A DNA stretch of 64,000 nt, taken from Vampirovibrio chlorellavorus (GTDB taxonomy: Bacteria; Cyanobacteriota; Vampirovibrionia; Vampirovibrionales; Vampirovibrionaceae). The DNA lies in NCBI GenBank assembly GCA_001858525.1, contig LAPX01000004.1, positions 310,001-374,000 of the forward strand. Reading direction: 5' to 3'. The notes below the pieces were generated by a model. The model worked only from the letters and a program-made list of their open reading frames with translations. It searched no databases and had not been told where the DNA came from. Of this stretch, positions 17,513 through 25,879 are shown piece after piece (position 1 is the stretch's first letter; every line of letters starts with the position of its first letter). The position numbers and the translations under genes are program-made.

Positions 17513-18823
17513 ATGTTATTGGGCATGGGCTTTTTATCCCGACTCATTTATAACTGGTTGCTTTGCTTGGGATTGGTCATCCTCAGCCCACTTTGGATTG
17601 CGTATTTGGCCAGCGTGCCCAAGGCCCGAGCGGGCTTGCGGCAAAAATTGGGGTTATATTCTGAAGCGTTGAAAACCCGCTTGGCCGAAAAAGCCAAACC
17701 CCGGCTCTGGTTTCACGCGGTTTCCGTGGGTGAGTTTAACGCCATTAAAACGCTGATTCCCCATTTGAGCGACCGCTATGACGTGGTTATTTCCACCACC
17801 ACCCGAACCGGACAAGACTTGGCCCTGCGAACCTTTCCGCAGCTCATCGTGCTGTATTTCCCCTACGATTTTCCCTGGGTCGTAGGTAAAGTTCTCCGAC
17901 ACATTCAACCGGATTTGGTCATCATCACCGAAACAGAACTGTGGCCCAATGTCATTCACCAAGTCACTCAAGGGCTTCGGGTGCCCCTGATTTTGATCAA
18001 CGGGCGTTTGTCTCAGCGCTCCTTCAAAAGCTATCAATGGATTAGCCCGCTGATTAAGCCCTGTCTGCAAGAAATTACGCACCTTTATATGCAATCTCAA
18101 TCGGATGCCGATCGCATGGTAACGTTGGGGCAACTGGGGTCAGAACAGTGGACCGTGGCAGGAAATTTAAAGTTCGATCTCATTCCCACCGTGGATGAGA
18201 CCAAGCAAAGGCAATTGGCTCAGGTACTGAACATTCACCGCGGTGATACGGTATTGACCTTGGCCAGCACCCACTCCGGCGAAGACTTACCCTTGCTTGA
18301 GAGTTACCTGCGCCTGAAAAAAGATTTTCCAGAACTCAAGCTCATTCTGGCCCCCCGTCATCCGGAACGTCTGGGTGAAATTAAAACCATTCTCAATAAC
18401 AAAACCATTGCTTACGCCATCCGAAGCCAGCTATCCGAGACAGCCCCCAATCAACAGGCTATCGTTGTGCTGGATTCCATCGGAGAGCTGCTCACCGTGT
18501 ACAGCCTCTCCAGCATTGCGGTGATGGGCGGCAGTTTTATTGAACGTGGCGGACAAAACCCCTTAGAACCCCTGAGTCAAGGCATTCCCGTCATTTTTGG
18601 TCCGTACATGCACAACTTCAGTGAAATCAGCCGTCTGGTTCTGGAAGGCGGTGCCGGGTACCAGGTTCAATCTCAGGAAGAACTAGTGAACGCCGTCATC
18701 GGCTTACTCACCCAGCCCGAAATTTGCCAAATGGTCTCCGAAAAAGGACTGCAGCTCATCGAGAATAACCGAGGAGCCAAGGCCATCATTCTGAAAGCCA
18801 TTGAGAACCATCTGCCGGCTTAA
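17513..18823 (+). CDS. waaA: 3-deoxy-D-manno-octulosonic acid (Kdo) transferase
   Basis: 436 residues, the family length. It transfers Kdo from CMP-Kdo onto the lipid A precursor at the inner face of the cytoplasmic membrane. An N-terminal membrane anchor (YNWLLCLGLVILSPLWI) is followed by the GT30 signatures WFHAVSVGEFNAIK, ISTTTRTGQDLA, YFPYDFPWVVG, ITETELWPN and, in the C-terminal half, APRHPERL and the sugar-nucleotide site GGSFIERGGQNPLEPLSQG. A functional waaA argues for a lipopolysaccharide-bearing outer membrane. Confidence 0.95.
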   Translation: MLLGMGFLSRLIYNWLLCLGLVILSPLWIAYLASVPKARAGLRQKLGLYSEALKTRLAEKAKPRLWFHAVSVGEFNAIKTLIPHLSDRYDVVISTTTRTGQDLALRTFPQLIVLYFPYDFPWVVGKVLRHIQPDLVIITETELWPNVIHQVTQGLRVPLILINGRLSQRSFKSYQWISPLIKPCLQEITHLYMQSQSDADRMVTLGQLGSEQWTVAGNLKFDLIPTVDETKQRQLAQVLNIHRGDTVLTLASTHSGEDLPLLESYLRLKKDFPELKLILAPRHPERLGEIKTILNNKTIAYAIRSQLSETAPNQQAIVVLDSIGELLTVYSLSSIAVMGGSFIERGGQNPLEPLSQGIPVIFGPYMHNFSEISRLVLEGGAGYQVQSQEELVNAVIGLLTQPEICQMVSEKGLQLIENNRGAKAIILKAIENHLPA

Positions 18824-18856
18824 AAGAATTTAGTGATTATCCCGCTAAAGCTATTT

Positions 18857-19852
18857 TTAAGAGACCAGCAATTTTTGACGCACGCGCTCTTCCAAAATAG
18901 GAATGAGCTTGGCCGGAGCGTCTGCAATCGAGAACTCCATAGTGCAACCGGCAGCCATTTTGTGACCACCGCCGCCAAACAGACCCATCACCGCAGCAAC
19001 ATCAATATCATGAGAATCGCTGCGAATGCTAATTTTGGTATTGCCCTGCTCGGTTTCCTTGAACACCACGGCCACCAACACGGTGTCCACCCGGCGAATG
19101 GTCTCCACCATACCATCCAGATGCTCGTCCAAGGCCCCATGCTGTTTCAGCAATTCTCGGGTCACCACAGTCCAGCCAATGGTTTTATCAGCATTGAACT
19201 GGGTGCGCAACATGGCATCCGCATGCAGCATCACTTGGCACAGCGGTTGCTCTTCGTACAACTGCTTGAAGATATATTCCGGATCAGCCCCGGCAGCAAT
19301 CAGGCTGGCGGCGGTTTCCATCACCCGCACCGTGGTGTTGCTGTACTTAAAGCCACCCGTATCGGTCACAATGCCGGTGTACAGACAGGTTGCGATACTG
19401 GCATCCAAGGGAATCGCCATGGCTTTAAAGATATGAAAAGCCACCTCAGCGCTGGCCGCCGCAGTCGGCTCCACCACATTGAGGGTGCCAAAACGATCGT
19501 TGCTGACATGGTGATCAATATTCACCGAGACCTTGGCCCCTTCAAAAATGGGCCGGGCCAGCCCCAGACGATCCGCAGAGCCGCAATCCACCGAAATGGC
19601 CATGTCATACTGACTCAGCAAGGTGGTGGCCGTTTCCATGCGCAACACTTCCTGGATACCCGGTAAAAAGCGATAGGTGTCAGGCATTTTACCGGAAATA
19701 ACGCAATCAATACGCTGAATGTGAGGGCAGGCCTTGGTAAAGGCAAACTTGATGGCCAACATGGAGCCCAAGGTGTCGCCATCGGGGCCCACGTGGGCGG
19801 TTACAAAAATGGTTTTGGCCTGGCCGACTGCGGCTATAAAATCGTCGTAAAT
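18857..19852 (-). CDS. nrnA: DHH-family nanoRNase / pAp phosphatase (NrnA-like), probable ATT start
   Basis: 331 residues when read from ATT at 19852. DHH/DHHA1 phosphoesterases of this type degrade 2-5-nt RNAs and dephosphorylate pAp. Motifs: TAHVGPDGDTLGS (motif I), VDCGSADRLGL, NIDHHVSND (the DHH motif), TGIVTDTGGFKYSNT, and the C-terminal DHHA1 glycines FGGGGHKMAAGC. The first in-frame conventional start is GTG at 19792, inside motif I, which would delete the first beta-strand (TIFVTAHV). In-frame coding continues upstream to ATT, which sits seven bases after a perfect AAGGAG with a -10 TATAAT just before it. Confidence 0.85.
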   Translation of the reverse strand: MYDDFIAAVGQAKTIFVTAHVGPDGDTLGSMLAIKFAFTKACPHIQRIDCVISGKMPDTYRFLPGIQEVLRMETATTLLSQYDMAISVDCGSADRLGLARPIFEGAKVSVNIDHHVSNDRFGTLNVVEPTAAASAEVAFHIFKAMAIPLDASIATCLYTGIVTDTGGFKYSNTTVRVMETAASLIAAGADPEYIFKQLYEEQPLCQVMLHADAMLRTQFNADKTIGWTVVTRELLKQHGALDEHLDGMVETIRRVDTVLVAVVFKETEQGNTKISIRSDSHDIDVAAVMGLFGGGGHKMAAGCTMEFSIADAPAKLIPILEERVRQKLLVS

Positions 19853-19887
19853 GACAAGACTCCTTGTGAATGCTATGTTTGCTCAAT

Positions 19888-19893
19888 ATTATA
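19888..19893 (-). promoter_or_regulatory. -10 element of the nrnA promoter
   Basis: The minus strand reads TATAAT at 19893-19888. Initiation ~7 bases downstream would leave a leader of about 30 nt containing AAGGAG (19865-19860) and no in-frame ATG, GTG or TTG before the ATT at 19852. This supports the proposed start. Confidence 0.55.
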
Positions 19894-19969
19894 CTCCGGC
19901 CCAAGGACCTAGGGCCAGCGCCCATCAAGGCGTAACGGAATACGGCCCCGCTTTAGGATCAAACGCTCT

Positions 19970-20851
19970 ATGTCAAAGGAAATGATTTTAGCCCAAGTGC
20001 AACAGGCCCAGGGCATCGAAAAACTCTTGCAAGTGGTGGCCCAACTGCGCCATCCAGAGCATGGCTGCCCCTGGGATCTCAAGCAAACCCATGTCAGCTT
20101 GAAACCCTTTATGCTGGAAGAGGCCTATGAAGCAGTAGAGGCCATTGATGAGGCGGATGCCAGCGACAACCCGGCCCCGTTAAAAGAAGAATTGGGCGAC
20201 GTGTTGCTACAAGTGGTGCTGCATAGCCAACTGGCCCAGGATGGCGGACAATTTAACTTTCAGGACGTCTGTGACACCATTGCCGAAAAGCTCATTCGTA
20301 GACACCCGCACGTCTTTGGTGCCGTTTCGGTGGACAATGCCGAGGCCGTGGTCACCAATTGGGAAGCCATTAAGCAGGCCGAAAAAGGGCATCCCAAACA
20401 GGAGAGCATTCTGGACGGCATTTCCAAAAGCCAACCGGCCCTGAGCAGAGCCTTAGAAACCAGCCAAAAAGCGGTGAAAGTGGGCTTTGAGTGGCCCAGC
20501 CTGGACTCCCTGTGGGAGTGCGTGATGAGCGAATATCAGGAATTTCGGGAGGAAGTAGACGCCCTGCAACCCGGCCAACCCGTTTCTGCGGCAGCCTTTG
20601 AGCGACTGGAATCGGAAATGGGCGATATTTACTTTGCCAGCGTGAATTTGGCTAGGCATTTTAAAATTGATCCGGAAGTGGCGCTGACCAAGGCCACCGC
20701 CAAGTTCATCAAACGCTTTCAAGCCATGGAAACCCTGATTGCCGAACGCTATCCCCAAGCCCCTTCGCCAGAAGGCGCCATGGCCGATCTCGATTTTGAA
20801 ACCTGGGACAGCCTATGGCGCGAGGCCAAGCAAAAAACCAGCCGCCATTAA
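19970..20851 (+). CDS. mazG: Nucleoside triphosphate pyrophosphohydrolase MazG
   Basis: 293 residues. MazG hydrolyses (d)NTPs to monophosphates, as house-cleaning and in control of (p)ppGpp under starvation. It has the two tandem MazG domains of the long form. The first includes CPWDLKQTHVSLKPFMLEEA with the EExxE metal-binding motif (EEAYEAVEAID) and EELGDVLLQVVLH. The second includes SEMGDIYFASVNLARH. The divergent neighbour nrnA also acts on nucleotides. Confidence 0.95.
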   Translation: MSKEMILAQVQQAQGIEKLLQVVAQLRHPEHGCPWDLKQTHVSLKPFMLEEAYEAVEAIDEADASDNPAPLKEELGDVLLQVVLHSQLAQDGGQFNFQDVCDTIAEKLIRRHPHVFGAVSVDNAEAVVTNWEAIKQAEKGHPKQESILDGISKSQPALSRALETSQKAVKVGFEWPSLDSLWECVMSEYQEFREEVDALQPGQPVSAAAFERLESEMGDIYFASVNLARHFKIDPEVALTKATAKFIKRFQAMETLIAERYPQAPSPEGAMADLDFETWDSLWREAKQKTSRH

Positions 20852-20959
20852 TTTTTTAAAGCAGAACATCCTGCCCTCCCCATCGAATTGCAAAAGGCCC
20901 TGAGCCGATTACCCTATTCAATAGCCGGCACCCCAAAGTCCAGTTCAATCAGCTGGGTT

Positions 20960-20983
20960 AAAACAAGCTCTGCTGCTTGTTTT
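20960..20983. terminator. Symmetric hairpin downstream of mazG
   Basis: AAAACAAGC and GCTTGTTTT form a perfect 9-bp stem with a 6-nt loop and A/T ends on both sides. It could terminate either strand. It lies 108 bp after the mazG stop. Confidence 0.45.
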
Positions 20984-21131
20984 CGGGAACATTTCATACC
21001 ACTCCATTGTCTAATCAAATTAAAACATACTAGCCACCTAGATAACTGGCCTCGCTCAACCGTTTTCCATCTGCAGCCAATTAATAACCATCCTAAAAGC
21101 AATTGGGGAAACAACTTGCAGGAGATTTGCC

Positions 21132-21647
21132 ATGCCCAGCCCTGGACTGCTCGCCCAACGATTCAATCAGACGCCAACAGCCCTGCCTGCTGAAAACGGA
21201 TGGCCCGTAGCGCCACCCATCCGCGTGGCCCGTCGTATCGCGGCCTTAATGGCACAACTGCCACAACCCAGCCGATGGCAACGTTTGTTTTTGCGCTTTA
21301 CCAGCCAATTCAAGCAAAACATGGCTGAACTGGAAGCCCTGATGCAGTATAGCAGCAGCCCGGTGGTGTGGGATATCGCCCACCTGAACCGGAAGAAGGC
21401 CCAAAAAAAACTGAGCCCCATGGAACGACAAGAACTGGATTACCTGACCATTTACCACGACAGTCCAGCAGTCCACCGCATTACCACCCTGAAACTCAAA
21501 GAATACGCACAGACACTGAGTATGGCAGAACAACGAGAGTTGACGCATCTGCAACGCAATCTCTATCAAGGGAAAGGCATTCCCAGCCAAGTGCTGGACT
21601 TACTGTGGTCTGAAGCGCCTCAGAATTTAACGGACAGTTTTATTTAA
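21132..21647 (+). CDS. Conserved-looking hypothetical protein
   Basis: 171 residues, unrecognised, with a good Shine-Dalgarno (AGGAGATTTGCC before ATG). The protein is basic and predicted mostly helical, with no membrane segment. A Pro-rich N-terminal 35 residues precede RVARRIAALMAQL, and the C-terminal part carries repeated helix motifs (KLSPMERQELDYLTIYH; TLSMAEQRELTHLQRNLYQ) that look like an internal duplication of an 'S-x-x-E-R/Q-x-E-L' helix. A small membrane-protein gene follows after 45 bp, probably in the same operon. Confidence 0.75.
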   Translation: MPSPGLLAQRFNQTPTALPAENGWPVAPPIRVARRIAALMAQLPQPSRWQRLFLRFTSQFKQNMAELEALMQYSSSPVVWDIAHLNRKKAQKKLSPMERQELDYLTIYHDSPAVHRITTLKLKEYAQTLSMAEQRELTHLQRNLYQGKGIPSQVLDLLWSEAPQNLTDSFI

Positions 21648-21692
21648 AAGTCAGGTCATCGCATTGGGGATAAAACAAGGGAGAGAATCTGT

Positions 21693-21863
21693 ATGTTGAG
21701 CTTAATCCAGTCCTCCAGCCTGATTTATGCAGGCACCCTCTATGCAATCCTGTGGGGCTTCCAAACCCTGCGCGAAAACAATCGGTTGCAATATGCCGTC
21801 ATTCGCTATCAAGTACGCCGGGCCAGCCACTCAACCAGCCTGAGCCGCACCCGCTGGTCTTAA
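21693..21863 (+). CDS. Small 56-residue protein with one membrane segment
   Basis: ATG at 21693 follows GGGAGAG at good spacing. The peptide begins MLSLIQSSSLIYAGTLYAIL, a hydrophobic segment, and ends in a basic tail (YQVRRASHSTSLSRTRWS), giving a single-pass protein with a positively charged cytoplasmic tail. It lies 45 bp after the 171-residue gene and overlaps the 3' end of the convergent DUF192 gene by 33 bp. No family recognised. Confidence 0.6.
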   Translation: MLSLIQSSSLIYAGTLYAILWGFQTLRENNRLQYAVIRYQVRRASHSTSLSRTRWS

Positions 21864-22211
21864 CTCCAGCTCATCACCGATTTCAGTGGTACTTTCGGCA
21901 ATCGCACCAGCCGGGAGTTCCAGCACCACTTTGCCCCCCTTCACAAAGCGAGAAATCCGCCATGGCTTCATGCGCTCCAGCAAAAACAACACTTTGCCGT
22001 TGGCATCCAGAAACAGGGCGTCAAACTCAACGCGCATAAAAAAAGAGTGGATATCCTGACAAGGCACAATCCACAAGCCAAAGCCTTTGGGGATTTCGGG
22101 TTTTCCCATTAAACCCACTAGCCGTTTCAAATAGGAATCGGCTTTACTGACTTGGCTAGCCACCACGGTTTGCCGGGTTTTATTAATGACCTCATAACCC
22201 ATCGTTGGCAT
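21831..22211 (-). CDS. DUF192 family protein
   Basis: 126 residues from ATG at 22211, chosen because AGGAGG lies just upstream; the longer in-frame TTG at 22238 would put that site inside the gene. DUF192 signatures: RLVGLMGKPEIPKGFGLWI, DIHSFFMRVEFDALFLD, and VLELPAGAI. The family adopts a small beta fold; its biochemical role is not established. Many homologues are secreted, but no signal peptide is evident here. Confidence 0.88.
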   Translation of the reverse strand: MPTMGYEVINKTRQTVVASQVSKADSYLKRLVGLMGKPEIPKGFGLWIVPCQDIHSFFMRVEFDALFLDANGKVLFLLERMKPWRISRFVKGGKVVLELPAGAIAESTTEIGDELELRPAGAAQAG

Positions 22212-22547
22212 CTGCTTCCACCTCCTCCTACAAAGCAAGTACCTCTATTATAGGACTTCCCCACAATTCGGCAGAAACTTTATCCATCCTTTGGCCGATG
22301 GGTCTCCTCCAAAAAATTGATCCCTGAGCCCGGAATATCCAACCTTCAGATGATGAGCCAGTTCAAAAAGCTGAGATATGATACTAACAAGATTACTTTA
22401 ATCAAACGAGTGTGAAAGACGGAATCGGTAGGCTAGCTATATGTGGTGGTAAAAATCCACCCATCGGTATGAAACAGTTCTGGTTTTGATCCATTTTTTT
22501 AGATTGTGGAAGTGTGTGTCAGGGAGCTTTAGGAGATTACAAATCAT
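22212..22547. other. Gene-free stretch with a candidate promoter for the response regulator
   Basis: 336 bp without a credible gene. A -10-like TATGAT lies at 22377-22382, giving a ~160-nt leader before the response-regulator ATG, whose Shine-Dalgarno is AGGAGATT. I see no recognisable riboswitch or terminator. Confidence 0.4.
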
Positions 22548-23261
22548 ATGATGAGACGGACGCAGTCCTCGGAAACCACTGTGTTTATCGTGGATGACAA
22601 CGCCAATCACAGCGCGGGCATAAAACAGTTGCTGGAATTACAATCGGATTATCATTTGGCAGGCATCGCCACCAACGGTGAAGACGCCGTCAAGCGTCTG
22701 TCTGAAGCCAATGTAGACATCGTGTTGATGGACATCAACATGCCCGAGGTGGATGGTGTGGCTGCCATTCAACAAATTATGGCCATTAACCCAAATCTAA
22801 AAATCCTGGCCCTCACTGGCTATGACGAGTCAGACCTCATTTTCCGGGCCATGAAAAACGGGGCCAAAGGCTACATCCTCAAAACCATGGTCACCTCCCA
22901 ATTGATTGCGGCCATTGAGGAAGTACTGAACGGAAAAGTGTATCTGCCACCCATTTTGGCCACCAAGTTCTTTGATGAGTTCCAGAGCCGCATGGGCAAA
23001 ACCAATCGGGTGGACCCCACCAAACAAGCCCTGCTGGGATACCTCACCTCTCGTGAAAAAGAAGTGCTGAAACTACTGACCGACGGCATTACCTACAAAG
23101 GCGTGGCCGATAAACTGGTCATCAGCGAAACAACGGTCAAAACGCACGTCAACAACATCTTCCAGAAGTTGCAAGTCAACGACCGCACCCAGGCCGTGTT
23201 GTACGCCCTGAAGTACGGTCTGGTCGATGGTGGCTCCAACCCCTCTCAAATGGCCGGATAA
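22548..23261 (+). CDS. NarL/FixJ-type response regulator (receiver + LuxR HTH)
   Basis: 237 residues. The receiver domain (1-125) has FIVDDNANH with the acidic pair, phospho-acceptor Asp in VLMDINMPEVDG, Thr of LALTGYD and Lys of GYILKTM. After a ~35-residue linker the C-terminal LuxR-type domain reads LTSREKEVLKLLTDG...ISETTVKTHVNNIFQKLQV. It binds DNA once phosphorylated. The histidine kinase 98 bp downstream is the likely partner. Confidence 0.93.
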   Translation: MMRRTQSSETTVFIVDDNANHSAGIKQLLELQSDYHLAGIATNGEDAVKRLSEANVDIVLMDINMPEVDGVAAIQQIMAINPNLKILALTGYDESDLIFRAMKNGAKGYILKTMVTSQLIAAIEEVLNGKVYLPPILATKFFDEFQSRMGKTNRVDPTKQALLGYLTSREKEVLKLLTDGITYKGVADKLVISETTVKTHVNNIFQKLQVNDRTQAVLYALKYGLVDGGSNPSQMAG

Positions 23262-23320
23262 CCTGAAAGGGTTTGAAACCCCACACGGTTCCTGACACAA
23301 GTTATAATGAGATCAAACCC

Positions 23321-23358
23321 GATGAAATCCCCCGGCCCACCCGCTTGGGGATTTCGTC
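23321..23358 (+). promoter_or_regulatory. Hairpin directly abutting the histidine-kinase start
   Basis: GATGAAATCCCC (23321-23332) pairs with GGGGATTTCGTC (23347-23358), a 12-bp stem with one G-U pair. The TTG start follows at 23359 and a TATAAT lies at 23303-23308. Few T residues follow, so it may control translation rather than act as a terminator for the upstream gene. Confidence 0.5.
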
Positions 23359-24690
23359 TTGACTGAACGGCGAGTGAGTGATTTGAAACAAGGCATCAAA
23401 AAAATCCAGCTGGATGGACTGTTTGGGCATCTATGCTCCTCAACGGGCATGTACTCCCGAGAGACCTTTCAAAGCCTGTATAGCTGTATTACCCGGATGG
23501 TACGAGACTACCGCATGCCGGGCTTTGTGATGACCCGCACACTGGACGATGAAGCCTTTGAGACCATGGCTCACGCTCTGGATGATATTCCGGAATTGCC
23601 CCTGTTCCGATTCAATCAGCCCGACTTGTTTCCGGTGGATAGCGGCATTTGCGATCAAACCGGCTTCCTGATGGTGCTGACCAATCGGCTGTGCGCCACC
23701 TTGTACTGGTCAGCGGCAACCCATGCCACCTACCGCATGTATGAAGGGGGATGGACCTTTCATCCGGGTGATACCCGCACCCTGGCCGGACATCTCATTA
23801 CCCATTTGCAAACGCCCGAACTGGAAACCCTGCTGAAAGAAACCCCCGTCGATCGCCGCTACGATGACAAGCTGAACATGCTGATTACCTCGCTGGTGCA
23901 TGGTCTGGAAAACCGCAACCGGGAACTGACAGTGGCCCTGGATCAGGTGCAAATTTTAAACAAACGGAACGTGGATACCGAGCGGCTGGCAGCCATCGGA
24001 CAACTCTCCTCGGTCATTGCCCATGAAATTCGCAATCCGCTGGGTCTCATCGACCTGTACGCCAAACTCACCGAAGATCATTTGGGGCAATTAAACCTCA
24101 CCGCCGACAGTGACAAAAAAGCACTCCTGCTGAAAAACCTGTCTCTGATTCGTCAGGCCACCGGCAGCCTGGAAGGCATTTTATCGGAGTTGACCAACTA
24201 CTCCCGCCCCTTGCAACTCAATACGCAACCGGTGGAATTGTACCAGTTGGTTCGGGATATTTGCGACTTTTATCAGCCCTCTTATCAGGAGCAAAAAATC
24301 ACCCTGATTGGCCCGGAAAACGGTCCGAGCGAATGGTTAATACTGGATGCCGATAAACTTCGGCAAGCAATGCTCAACCTGCTAAAAAACGCGCTGGAAG
24401 CCTCCAAGCCCGGTATGCAAGTAAACGTGCAAGTGGAGACCAACCCGCTAGACTCCCAACTGTGGGTCAAGGTTAGCGATCAAGGGATCGGCATTACCCC
24501 GCAAAACAGCCAGAAGTTATTCACCCCCTATTTTTCCACCAAAGGCAGCGGCACCGGCCTTGGGTTGGCCCATAGCCGAAAAATTCTGCAAGCCCACGGC
24601 GGCAGTGTGGAACTGCTTTCCAGCATACCGGGACAGGGCAGCGTCTTTGCCATCATCTTGCCCAAAACCAATCAGGAGCCTGTGTCATGA
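23359..24690 (+). CDS. Sensor histidine kinase, soluble
   Basis: 443 residues from TTG (GTG at 23371 is an alternative). The N-terminal ~180 residues form a sensory region without membrane segments. Its layout loosely recalls the cyanobacterial DICT sensory domain, which I cannot confirm. The kinase core has the H-box AHEIRNPLGLIDLY (phospho-His), N-box LRQAMLNLLKNALEAS, G1 VSDQGIGI, F-box FTPYFSTKGSGTGLGLAHS (with G2), and C-terminal GQGSVFAIILP. It is probably cytoplasmic and phosphorylates the LuxR-type regulator upstream. Its stop overlaps the next gene (ATGA), implying co-expression with a lipoprotein. Confidence 0.9.
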   Translation: MTERRVSDLKQGIKKIQLDGLFGHLCSSTGMYSRETFQSLYSCITRMVRDYRMPGFVMTRTLDDEAFETMAHALDDIPELPLFRFNQPDLFPVDSGICDQTGFLMVLTNRLCATLYWSAATHATYRMYEGGWTFHPGDTRTLAGHLITHLQTPELETLLKETPVDRRYDDKLNMLITSLVHGLENRNRELTVALDQVQILNKRNVDTERLAAIGQLSSVIAHEIRNPLGLIDLYAKLTEDHLGQLNLTADSDKKALLLKNLSLIRQATGSLEGILSELTNYSRPLQLNTQPVELYQLVRDICDFYQPSYQEQKITLIGPENGPSEWLILDADKLRQAMLNLLKNALEASKPGMQVNVQVETNPLDSQLWVKVSDQGIGITPQNSQKLFTPYFSTKGSGTGLGLAHSRKILQAHGGSVELLSSIPGQGSVFAIILPKTNQEPVS

Positions 24691-25844
24691 AAAAAGTGGC
24701 TAGCAGTTCTCCCACCCTCAAACTATCCAGGCGGACGCTCCAACAGTTCGTAACCCTACTGCTGTTATTGATGGGCTGCATGACCTGGAGTGGCTGCGAT
24801 ATGAAGTTACCCCCAATGCCCTGGGACAAGCCCGTCCCTGCGGACAAAGCCCATGGCGCAAAAGGAGAAGAAGCCGCAACCGAAGAGGCCACTGCCGAGG
24901 AAAGCGCCGAACCTGCCGAGCCGCTGGATGAGCGCATGCTGTTACCAAAAACCATGCACGATTTGCCCTTTGAGGAAGTCTCCATCCCGCTTGCCGATCA
25001 ATTGGTTTTATACGGCCGGTTATACGATCCCAGCCTGACCGAGCCGGGTGAAAATGAGATACCCGACAGCGAAGAATACCAAGGCACCAAGTATCCGCTG
25101 GTCATTTTGCTACACGGCCTCAACCGGGATCATTTGACCTGGAGCGACTTACCGGCCACCCTGACCAGGGCCGGGTATGCCGTTTTTGCCCTGGACTTGA
25201 GGGGCCACGGCAAAAGTACAATCACCACCTGGAAGCGTCGGGTTAGCTGGCGCTTGCTGCAGCCAGAACAATGGAAAAATCTGCATCGCGATATTACCCA
25301 GGTCATTCAGTACTTCAAAAAAGGCGAAGACTACCCGGAAGTGGACGGCAGTCAGGTAGCGGTGATTGGGGAGAAACTGGGGGCCAACGTGGCTACGTTT
25401 GTGGGCAAAAGCAACGCCGAAGTGAAGGCCTTGGTGCTGCTATCCCCCGGTGTAGAATTCAAGGGCATTGATGCCAGCCGAGGGTTGCTGGAGTATGGCA
25501 ATCCCACCCTGATTCTGAGCAATCAGGATTTTAAAGAATCACACAGTCAGGCCCAACATTTGTACAACTGGATTACTGGCCCGAAAACCTTGCAGGTTTA
25601 CGAGAAAATTGGGGAAGGGGCCGAAATGCTGACCAATCAGCCCGGCGTAGGCCTGCAAATAGAGGCCTGGTTGTCCAATATATTGAAGCCCATACCCGGG
25701 GCAAAAGTGGCTTCTCCTGAAGCGGGCACTGAAGCCAGTGGGCATCCCCCCGCAGACAACCCCTTAGAAGTAGGTCACAACAGCGAAGCGGCCCAGAAAG
25801 ACGATACCACCGCCGCTGCCGCACCGATCCCCGCCCAGCATTAA
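24687..25844 (+). CDS. Alpha/beta-hydrolase-fold lipoprotein lacking the catalytic Ser and His
   Basis: 385 residues. The N-terminal hydrophobic segment with LLMGC (Cys31) suggests a lipoprotein signal. An acidic Glu/Ala linker (55-80) leads into an alpha/beta hydrolase domain with the oxyanion HG (LVILLHGLNRDHLTW) and FALDLRGHGKST. At the nucleophile elbow the family's GxSxGAN reads GEKLGAN, with Lys230 in place of Ser. The usual C-terminal GHG is GEG (Glu310). Both catalytic residues therefore appear lost, and it may be a binding protein. It is translationally coupled to the histidine kinase and has a long Ala/Pro/Glu tail. Confidence 0.8.
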   Translation: MKKVASSSPTLKLSRRTLQQFVTLLLLLMGCMTWSGCDMKLPPMPWDKPVPADKAHGAKGEEAATEEATAEESAEPAEPLDERMLLPKTMHDLPFEEVSIPLADQLVLYGRLYDPSLTEPGENEIPDSEEYQGTKYPLVILLHGLNRDHLTWSDLPATLTRAGYAVFALDLRGHGKSTITTWKRRVSWRLLQPEQWKNLHRDITQVIQYFKKGEDYPEVDGSQVAVIGEKLGANVATFVGKSNAEVKALVLLSPGVEFKGIDASRGLLEYGNPTLILSNQDFKESHSQAQHLYNWITGPKTLQVYEKIGEGAEMLTNQPGVGLQIEAWLSNILKPIPGAKVASPEAGTEASGHPPADNPLEVGHNSEAAQKDDTTAAAAPIPAQH

Positions 25845-25879
25845 ATTAAATAGTGGCCCTGATTAAATAAGAAGCGCCA

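Noticed and set aside
18833-19666. 277-codon plus-strand frame within nrnA
   Set aside because: Antisense of a gene with clear DHH motifs; His/Gln-rich composition typical of a shadow.
20914-21114. 66-codon minus-strand frame between mazG and the 171-residue gene
   Set aside because: The peptide looks protein-like (a hydrophobic start, basic middle), but it starts with TTG, has no Shine-Dalgarno and covers a terminator-like hairpin. Not enough to call a gene.
20888-21193. 101-codon plus-strand frame after mazG
   Set aside because: It runs into the well-supported start of the next gene, has no ribosome-binding site and an irregular composition.
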